From NCBI RefSeq assembly GCF_007565055.1, contig NC_044555.1, positions 37,208,611 through 37,272,610 on the forward strand: a stretch of DNA of 64,000 bases, read 5' to 3'. The stretch is from Rhinopithecus roxellana. Its lineage: Eukaryota > Chordata > Mammalia > Primates > Cercopithecidae. A model generated the notes under the pieces. That model searched no databases. It was not told the origin of the DNA and saw only the letters and a program-made list of their open reading frames with translations. This document shows positions 56,702-64,000 of this stretch, piece after piece. The position numbers and the translations under genes were made by a program. How positions within the stretch are numbered: position 1 is the first letter of the stretch; the number at the start of each line of letters is the position of its first letter.

Positions 56702-57015
56702 GGCCAGGCACGGTGGCTCACGCCTATAATCCCAGCACTTTAGGAGGCCGAGGAGAATGGATTACCTGAGGTCAGGCGTTCAAGACCAGCCTGGCCAACA
56801 TGGTGAAACCCTGTCTCTACTAAAAATACAAAAATCAGCTGGGCATGGTCGTGGACACCTGTAATCCCAGCTACTTGGGAGGCTGAGGCAGGAGACTCAC
56901 TTGAACCCAGGAGGCAGAGGTTGCAGTGAGTCAAGATCACGCCACTGCACTTCAGCCTGGGTGACAGAGCAAGACTCCATCTCAAGAAAAAAAGAAAAGA
57001 GACAAAAAACAAACA
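56702..57015 (+). mobile_element. Alu (AluS-like), full length
   Basis: It begins GGCCAGGCACGGTGGCTCAC. The tail is A/G/C mixed. Confidence 0.93.
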
Positions 57016-57229
57016 AAAAAATTAGAAGCTATGATTAAAATGATCATGTTACTAAAATTTAAAAATACATAACTCATAACTAATTTTCCTAAAAATAATA
57101 GATATTTGCTTATTGTTCTCAGCTACATACTTATACTACTAAAATAATAAAACATAGATAATTTGATAATTGACTCAAACAGAAAAAGGAAGCCACTATA
57201 TGAACATGTGCCAGACCTCTGAAATAATT

Positions 57230-57340
57230 TTTTTTTTTTTTTTTTTTTTGAGAAGGAGTCTCGCTCTGTCGCTCAGGCTGGAGTGCAGTGGCCAGATCTC
57301 AGCTCACTGCTGCAAGCTCCACCTCCTGGGTTTTACGCCA
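57230..57340 (-). mobile_element. 5'-truncated young Alu, antisense
   Basis: Only the last ~90 bp of the Alu plus T20 (57230-57249) is present. Perfect 10-bp duplications TGAAATAATT (57220-57229, 57341-57350) show that it inserted in truncated form. GTGGCCAGATCTCAGCTCAC places it in the AluYR-type group. Confidence 0.93.
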
Positions 57341-57350
57341 TGAAATAATT

Positions 57351-57799
57351 ATTATTAGTAGAAAAAACTTTATGATTAAAATATGTCAAAATCCATAGTG
57401 CATACACTACAGATAAGTGTTTATGGAGAGCCCTATGCTATTAATTTTGTTCAATCTAAATCATTTATGCCTGAGAAGACTAAACATGTTCAAATAAGGT
57501 GAATTGTCAACTACTATTACAGTCATGTTGTAATTGTCACTTTGTGAAAGACATGTTGTTTTCCGCACCAAGACATTAGCTTCCACCTACGTATGGGTCT
57601 GCTTTCTTCATGAATCTTAAAGGCATCACTCTTTCACTACGATGTCACAATAAAAATACAAGGCATAATTATGATCAAAAGTGTAAAATATGAATTTGAC
57701 AATTAGCATTTGAATTACTTTATCAAAAGTGAATTTCTAATTATTTTGAATCTGCATTTTCACTATACTTAATCTCTTTGTTTACCTTCAAATCTTAGA
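57351..57799. other. Unique non-coding DNA
   Basis: No recognised repeat or gene. Confidence 0.55.
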
Positions 57800-57815
57800 A
57801 AAGTTAGAAAATGGT

Positions 57816-58127
57816 GGCCGGGCATGGTGGCTCACGTCTGTAATCCCAGCACTTTCAGAGGTCGAGACGGGTGGATCACGAGGTCAGGAGTTCAAGACCA
57901 GCCTGGCCAAAATGGTGAAACCCCGCCTCTACTAAAAATACAAAAATTAGCCAGGCGTGGTGGTGGGCACCTGTAATCCCAGCTACTGGGGAGGCTGAAG
58001 CACAGAACTGCTTGAACCCAGAAAGTAGAGGTTTCAGTGAGCCAAGATCACACCACTGCACTCCAGCCTGGGCAACAGAGTGAGACTCTGTCTCAAAAAA
58101 TAAAAAATAAAAAATGAAAAAAAAAGG
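57816..58127 (+). mobile_element. Alu (AluS-like) with perfect 16-bp duplication
   Basis: Target duplications AAAGTTAGAAAATGGT lie at 57800-57815 and 58128-58143. The tail is (AAAAAT)n. Confidence 0.95.
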
Positions 58128-58143
58128 AAAGTTAGAAAATGGT

Positions 58144-58872
58144 GCCCTTCCATTCTACAAGTCATCAGCGTTACTACATAGTTCATATGATGGATGGTAT
58201 AGGAATGACTTTGTATTACATGAAAAATATCATGGCATACCACTCCTGCCCCTTTTTAGCTTATCCCATTCTAACTGTGTTTTGAAACTGTAATGAAATA
58301 TCATGTTAAAGTACCCGAAAATATGTGTCAAGACTACAAAGCTATTTCTTCTCTCAAAAAGTACAGGTAGACTAAAATACTATTGGGTAAAAGCCTCTTG
58401 TTTAATTTTGCAAAAATTTAAAATGTGATTTAACCTCACAAACAATTAAATGTGTAAAATAAAACTAGAAAATGCATACACGTGTCTTAGTCATTCAATA
58501 TGCATTTAAGTGCACATACTATTTGGTAAGAAATGTGATAGCTGTTCAGCTTGGCTTGAATACATGCATTATGTAAATTATTTTATTTAGAAATAATAGA
58601 AATAATAAAATAATGAAAATAATGAAAAACTGTAGGTTTTATTACTAATGAATTAAGTGTGTTTTGAGAAATTATTGAATTGCTTAGGGACTCCCAAAAT
58701 TCCATCTCCATTTTTTTCAATTTCCCATCTTTCTAATAAAGTACTTTTGGTTAATGTGGAATATCTATACCCTATACTGTACTTCAAAAAGTATGTGACA
58801 TGGGTAATTTGTTGCTTATAAGGTCTCGTTCTGTAGTAGCCTATTGCTTTGATTTTTAAGTAATTCATCAAG
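58144..58872. other. Unique AT-rich non-coding DNA
   Basis: An AAT/AAAT-rich patch lies at about 58580-58630. No gene is recognised. Confidence 0.55.
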
Positions 58873-59195
58873 GGCTAGGTGTGGTGGCTCATGCCTGTAA
58901 TCCCAGCACTTTGGGAGGCCAAGGTAGGAGGATCACTTGAGCCCAGGAGTTGGAGACCAGCAAGGGCAACGTAATGAGACCTCATCTCTGTCAAAAATAA
59001 AAAAAATTAGCTGGATGTGGTGGTGCATCCCCATAGTCACAGCTACTCAAGAGGCTGAGGTGGGAAAACTGCTTGAGCCCAGGATGTGGAGGCTGCAGTG
59101 AGCCATGATGGCACCACAGCACTCCAGCCTGGGCAACAGAGAGACCCTGTCTCAAAAAAAGCAAATAAATTAATTAAAAAATTAAAAATAAAAAT
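58873..59195 (+). mobile_element. Old Alu (AluJ-like)
   Basis: It begins GGCTAGGTGTGGTGGCTCAT and has AluJ-type GGAGGATCACTTGAGCCCAG. The tail is AT-rich and long (about 59152-59195). Confidence 0.92.
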
Positions 59196-59199
59196 AAAT

Positions 59200-60500
59200 A
59201 ATTTATCCATTTATCTCAAGACTGCATTATAACCAAACCAGTAATATGCATGCTTAGTTTGCATTAAAATGCAATAAATTTTGGAATGTGTCAAATTTGA
59301 AAAAAATACTAATAGAGCTATTAATTTTAAAAGATACGTGTTTATACTCTAAAGTGTACATGAGGGAGGGCTGTGAGGGTAAGCCGGTCAGACAAGACTT
59401 CCTGGAAGTGGAGGAGAAGGCTGACATGTTGATTTCATTGTTTTCTGGTTTTAAGGTCTTTAAGAATGCTTTGGAAAGAGTCAATGCATATATATATTCC
59501 ACGCTCTTCCCTTCTTGTGGGCTTCGAGATTTTATGGTGAAGAGATCTCATGCTGCTAGTACAGCAGAAAACCATATTTTAATTCTGGCGCTTAGAGTCT
59601 TGTTTAGTCACATGTTAGCTGTATCTTTTTTTTTCTGATGTCTTACTTTGCTGCCTTTAAATGAAAGATTTTTATGAAACATTAAGATAATGTACATTAT
59701 TATGAAGGAAAAACCAAAATTGCAGTGTTTCTGAAAGGCATATGGCTTCATAAAACTGTTGGTGGTAGATCTGTGTTGTAGGATGGAAATCTATAGCAAA
59801 AGTAATCTGTGGCTCAAGAAAAAAGGTGGCTGCCAACTACCTGCATATGAATGAAACATTTGTGGCCGTTAAGAGACTACTGTTTTAAAACAGCAGTATG
59901 CATTCATGACCATAAATACATTTGACATTTATACAGCCCGTCTCTAATCTCAGTGTTCTCTGCATGTGGAACAGCAAGAGCCGTAAATGTTATTACACAT
60001 TGCTGATTAATATGCAAAGGTGAACCTGTATACTCAGTACGTATTGCCTCAGCTTGTTAATGAGCATTTCATGGACTGTGTAACTGCTGAACTACATTTG
60101 ATAGAAACATTGAGTTGTTCCTTCAGGCCTTATGTTTCAGCAAGCTTGTTCTCACTTTGATGTATAAATTAGAGCAATACATTGAAGGGACCCAGGGGTT
60201 ACTTGATGTTGAATCTTTCCTGTGAAATTGAATATAGCTCTCTTCAAATGTGCTTCTGAAGCATTTTTTTTTCCTTTCTGTACTTAATGTGGAAGAATTT
60301 CTCCTGCTACAGAAATCAACCTCTAGATTTAAAATTACTTGTATTTACTATATTTAATAAAAAATTAGTCTATGGCCTTTCCCTTGCATTATATGAGGAA
60401 ATAAGAGAGTGAATCTCAAATAAACACTTACACTAGTATATACAGATCCTTTTGTTGTTTGTTCTTCAAGAGAATAAAGAGAGTATTTGTGTGAATATGG
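59200..60500. promoter_or_regulatory. Candidate conserved non-coding (enhancer-like) interval
   Basis: About 1.3 kb free of Alu, L1 and LTR, with balanced composition and dense factor-like motifs: an adjacent homeodomain/POU pair CTGATTAATATGCAAAGG (60003-60020), TTAATGAG (about 60058), TATGCAT (about 59897), a perfect palindrome CTGTTTTAAAACAG (59880-59893) and several CAGC/GCTG blocks. The 116-codon open frame at 59288-59638 has no recognisable domain. Function is inferred only from motif content and absence of repeats. Confidence 0.35.
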
Positions 60501-60502
60501 TA

Positions 60503-60506
<4 letters not shown>

Positions 60507-60578
<72 letters not shown>
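60507..60578 (+). repeat. Uninterrupted run of 72 T
   Basis: It is the tail of the antisense Alu to its right. At this length it is mutation-prone and hard to sequence, so the exact count is uncertain. Confidence 0.9.
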
Positions 60579-60579
<1 letters not shown>

Positions 60580-60860
60580 AGACAGAGTTTCGCTATTTCG
60601 CCCTGGCTGGAGTAAAGTGGCCTGATCCCAGCTGACTGCAACCTCCGCACCCCCGGGTTCAAGCGATTCTCCTGCCTCAGCCTCCCGAGTAGCTGGGATT
60701 ATAGGCACCCGCCACCATGCTCAGCTAATTTTTGTATTTTTGGTAGAGACAGGGTTTTGCCATGTTGGCCAGCCTGGTCTCGAACTCCTGACCTCAGGTG
60801 ATCCACCCACCTCGGCCTCCCAAAGTGCTAGGATTACAGGTGTGAGCCACCCCGCCTAGC
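60513..60860 (-). mobile_element. Alu (AluS-like), antisense, with an exceptionally long tail
   Basis: The body is clearly diverged (CGCTATTTCGCCCTGG, CGCACCCCCGGG, GCCTAGC end). Target duplications of the GTATTACTTTTT type lie at about 60500-60511 and 60864-60875. Confidence 0.93.
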
Positions 60861-60919
60861 ACAGTATTACTTTTTGAGGACTTTTCCCCTACCCTTTACA
60901 AGTTTAAAGACATAAAAGG

Positions 60920-61085
60920 ATTGAACTGGAGGAAATCTTAGACATGCCCAAGTTCTGAACCCTCATTTTATAGAAAAAAATGTTCAGGTTCATATTGCAA
61001 AAGAGGCCTTCCCAAAGGCACACAACTAATTCCTAACAAGGTTTCCTAATACTCAGGATAGTATTCTACATACTATATAACACTG
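60920..61085 (-). mobile_element. MIR SINE fragment, antisense
   Basis: AACCCTCATTTTATAGAAAA, then GGCCTTCCCAAAGGCACACA, then AACTAATTCCTAACAAGG follow the reverse complement of the MIR core (CTCATTTTACAGATGAGG ... CCAAGGTCACACAGCTAG). Diverged. Confidence 0.65.
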
Positions 61086-61128
61086 CTAACCCAACATTGA
61101 CGTTTTTTAATCTTAAAATAAATTTGCT

Positions 61129-61452
61129 GACTGAGCATGGTGGCTCATGTCTGTAACCCCAGCACTTTGAGAGGTCGAGGATGGTGGGTTGCTGGAGCCC
61201 AGGAGTTCAAGACCAGCCTGGGCAACATAGTGAGACCCTGTCTCTACAAAAAAATACAAAACGATTGCTAGGCACAGTGGCACATGCCCGTAGTGCCAGC
61301 TACTCAAGAGGCTGAGGAGTGAGGATCGCTTGAGCCCAGGAGGGGGAGTTAAAATGAGCCATGATTGTGCCTCTGCATGCCAGCCTGGGCAACAGAGGGA
61401 GACCCTGTCTCAAAAAATAATAATAGCTAAATAAATCAATAAATAAAACAAA
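61129..61452 (+). mobile_element. Old Alu (AluJ-like)
   Basis: Duplications AATAAATTTGCT (61117-61128) and AATACATTTGCT (61453-61464) frame the element. The tail is AT-rich. Confidence 0.92.
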
Positions 61453-61503
61453 AATACATTTGCTAAAAGAAGAAAACAGTCAGAATGATTATCTAAGAAT
61501 TTT

Positions 61504-61807
61504 CTTTTCTTTTCTTTTTTTTGAGATGGAGTCTGGCTCCGTCGCCCAGGCTGGAATGCAGTGGCCGGATCTCAGCTCACTGCAAGCTCCGCCTCCTGGG
61601 CTTACGCCATTCTCCTGCCTCAGCCTCCCGAGTAGCTGGGACTACCGGCGCCCGCCACGTCGCCCGGCTAGTTTTTTGTATTTTTTTTTAGTAGAGACGG
61701 GGTTTCAACGTGTTAGCCAGGATGGTCTCGATTTCCTGACCTCGTGATCCGCCCATCTCGGCCTCCCAAAGTGCTGGGATTACAGGCTTGAGCCACCGCG
61801 CCCGGCC
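61504..61807 (-). mobile_element. Young AluYR-type Alu, antisense
   Basis: It has TGGCCGGATCTCAGCTCAC, CCGCCACGTCGCCCGGCTAG and GGCTTGAGCC, with a T/C tail (CTTTT)n. Short duplications of the AAGAATTT type lie at 61495 and 61808. Confidence 0.95.
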
Positions 61808-61816
61808 AAGAATTTA

Positions 61817-62535
61817 ATTTTCTTGAAACTTTCTACATCTGTCTACACCTGCATTAATGCTAATGTATTAATATTAGTTTTGGCTCCAATGCTATTAAAA
61901 GTTGTATTGGATCAATCCAAAAATCTAAGAAGATGGTAGGAAGAGCTGTTACTCTTTGTTCCTTGATTCTCTGTTGAGCTCAATAACTTAATGTGCCATC
62001 ATGAGTCAATTTTAAAGTTAGAAATCAGTTTTGAACTAAATAAATGTTATAGGCTATTTAATAAAACATACCTACAAGATGATCTGTGAATACCGAAATA
62101 ATGTCTGAATGAATTAACCCCAGTTCTGGTCAAAGTCTCAAGAAAAATTAAAAATATATTTCAGTCATGTCATTCTACGCATTAAAAGCTAAGTGTTGAG
62201 CTAACTAAAACACTCACATTTACATGTCTTACAAACATGCTACTGCAGAGTATACATTTTACATTTTAAATTATGGGCAACTATCACTCAGAGAAACTAT
62301 GGATCTGAGAATACAATTTCACTGACGCTATATTACGTGATAGAGACTTAGTAGTAGAAATCTCTCTGTGAGTGCCCAAATATGGTCATGTTGATCTAGT
62401 CTACATAGATAACTGCAACATAAAGTAGTGGTAAGAATAAATGATAATTGGTATTGGAGTTCAATGGATAGAGAAGTCAGTTCCAGTTGTTATGAATTAG
62501 AAGACTTCATGGGGAGAGTTTAACTTCAAAAATGG
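61817..62535. other. Unique non-coding DNA
   Basis: No recognised repeat or gene. Confidence 0.55.
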
Positions 62536-62540
62536 AAAGG

Positions 62541-62836
62541 GACTGGGCACTTTGTCTTATGCCTGTACTCCCAAAACTTTGGGAGTCCGAGGAGGGTGGA
62601 TCACCTGAGGTCAGGAATTCAAGACCATCCTGATCAAAATGGAGAAACCCCAGCCGGGCATGGTGGTGGGGGCCTGTAATTCCAGCTACTCAGGGGGGCT
62701 GAGGCAGGAGAATCGCTTGAACCTGGGAGGTGTGGGCTGCAGTGAGCCGAGTTCGCGCCATTGCACTCCAGCCTGGGAGACAGAGCAAGACTCTGTCTCA
62801 AAAATAAACAAACAAACAAACCAACAAATAAATAAA
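62541..62836 (+). mobile_element. Alu with a linker deletion
   Basis: The left arm is diverged (ACTGGGCACTTTGTCTTATG), and GAGAAACCCC is joined to AGCCGGGCATGG, dropping about 30 bp around the linker. The tail is (CAAA)n/(AAAT)n. Confidence 0.9.
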
Positions 62837-62839
62837 TTG

Positions 62840-64000
62840 AAAGGACGGGTGACATCCTTTTGATCCAGTAGGGGAGCAGGGTAGGAGAGGAGAGCTTCCA
62901 AGATGGAAGCTGCAAGTTTATTCAAGGCAGGGAGCAAGGAAACCACAAGGTATGTTTAGACAATGTTCAGAAAATAAGTTTGGATGAGACAAAGTGTTTG
63001 TGTAAAGGAAGAAGAAGCAGAAACTACAATTGGAATACAAAGAACCTTGAATGACTTCGATCTTTACCTTTCGGAAAGTGATTTTTAAAAGTTAGAAAAG
63101 TTTACAATTTGTAATACACCTCTCCACTTTTTAAATGAAATTCAACAGAACCAAAGCTACAATATAGAAAACAGATAAAAAGGCAGGTATTATGGTTAAA
63201 GTAGAAGTACTGTTCCTTCCCCTGAATCTAACCCCTACACACTCACTGACCTTCTTCAAATATTTAGGATCTGCAAATAGTTTTAAGCAAAAATAGGGTC
63301 ACATGTTCTTCAGGGAAGTTAATCAATAAACTAAGTGTTTTAAATATAATCTAGCACTGGTGTTAATCTCTTGCACCCAAAATAGAAAATATGAGTCATT
63401 ACCTTTTTTGGTGTTAATTTATACTGAAACAACTTGAGTAATTCTTCAAAGAAACTTCAAATGATCAACTTTAGCAATTAATTATAATTAGGTCTCAGGT
63501 GCTATGATTTAAAAAAATTGAAAAATGGCTGAACAAATGAGTAGCAAAATTTTCTTAATCATAAATTCATTATTAGGAGCCTCAAAATGAATTAAATCTA
63601 TAAATGGATTATCATGGTGGAATAAAAGAGAAGTGAATAATTTTAAAATTAATATAAGCAAACAACACAATGATATCAAATTGTCATAAGAAAACATTAT
63701 AATAAATCTGTATCTAAAAAATGAACATGCCTATTGAAATTGTCCACACAAATGACAGTAGATACCAATTATAGGATGAAAATCATTAATAATTTAACTC
63801 ATTTGCACTTTCCATTAAGAGAAAATATCAAAATACCAAACATTTCAGGAATTCTTTGGGAAAGAATTTGTTTCAAAATTTTAAAACAGTATGACATTAT
63901 GATGACTATACTTTTTTTTTTTTTTTACCAGAACCTCATCTTATCCTAGATATTATCTGTTTGCCAAGCCTCTCTCAATTCTATGAGCCTGCCTGCTATG
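62840..64000. other. Unique non-coding DNA to the window end
   Basis: No gene or interspersed repeat is recognised. A T16 run lies at about 63911-63926. Confidence 0.55.

Noticed and set aside
59288..59638. 116-codon open frame in unique DNA
   Set aside because: It has no recognisable domain or Kozak-type context, the tail ends in a T-run encoding Phe, and the overlapping minus frame is similarly open. Kept only as part of the regulatory candidate.
1..64000. CRISPR array, tRNA, rRNA, snRNA or bacterial features
   Set aside because: No regularly spaced repeats, cloverleaf, U6, 7SK, Y RNA or 5S-like sequences were seen. The DNA is vertebrate throughout; B-box-like motifs belong to Alus.

Overview
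This is repeat-rich primate nuclear DNA, most probably from an Old World monkey (macaque, baboon or a close relative). Alu elements are present in every age class. The youngest group, about ten copies, carries a shared variant set that I associate with the cercopithecid AluYR-type lineage rather than human AluY: CTCAAGCC near the start, CTAGCCGGGCGAGGTGG at the start of the right arm, GCGTAAACC, and GAGCTGAGATCCGGCC. I found no protein-coding exon, tRNA, snRNA, rRNA or CRISPR array. The long open frames all fall inside Alu, L1, (GGAA)n or (AC)n sequence, or lack any recognisable family signature. The window is therefore intergenic or deep intronic DNA, and its content is a history of insertions.

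Layout. 0-8 kb holds unique AT-rich DNA with five full-length Alus, a MIR and a tandem duplication near 4.3 kb. 8.2-10.3 kb holds an L1 reverse-transcriptase fragment broken by an Alu, a MIR, and an AluS inserted inside an AluJ. 10.3-16.2 kb is mostly unique, with L2, MIR, old Alus and a solo MaLR LTR. 16.2-19.6 kb is one L1 with a near-complete 5' part and ORF1 joined straight to the last part of ORF2; it was later hit by three Alus and one tiny retroposed insert. A probable LTR follows. 23.5-25.5 kb is an old L1M. 26.5-27.5 kb has a long imperfect palindrome and an Alu with a homopurine tail. 28.6-35.2 kb has about 2 kb of unique DNA, a MaLR 3' LTR with internal sequence, and more unique DNA. 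35.2-37.3 kb has a head-to-head young Alu pair and an Alu whose tail has grown into a purine tract of about 340 bp. 38.2-40.7 kb has L1 pieces and an L2 interrupted by a hAT-type MITE. 41.5-48.2 kb is a cluster of five different LTR-like elements separated by Alus. 50.2-50.7 kb contains the clearest rearrangement in the window. 52.8-55.1 kb holds antisense L2. 59.2-60.5 kb is an Alu-free stretch that may be a conserved regulatory element.

Most telling observation. A young Alu at 50254-50651 is split into two fragments of opposite orientation. Its two 15-bp target-site duplications are also inverted relative to each other (50239-50253 and 50528-50542). This is what a post-insertion micro-inversion with loss of the Alu centre would leave, and it makes a precise prediction for related genomes. 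No new gene system is visible. The interest lies in rearrangement scars, tail expansions and one candidate enhancer-like interval.

Limits. Family names come from remembered consensus features, not a database search. Subfamily labels are provisional, and borders without a target-site duplication are approximate.
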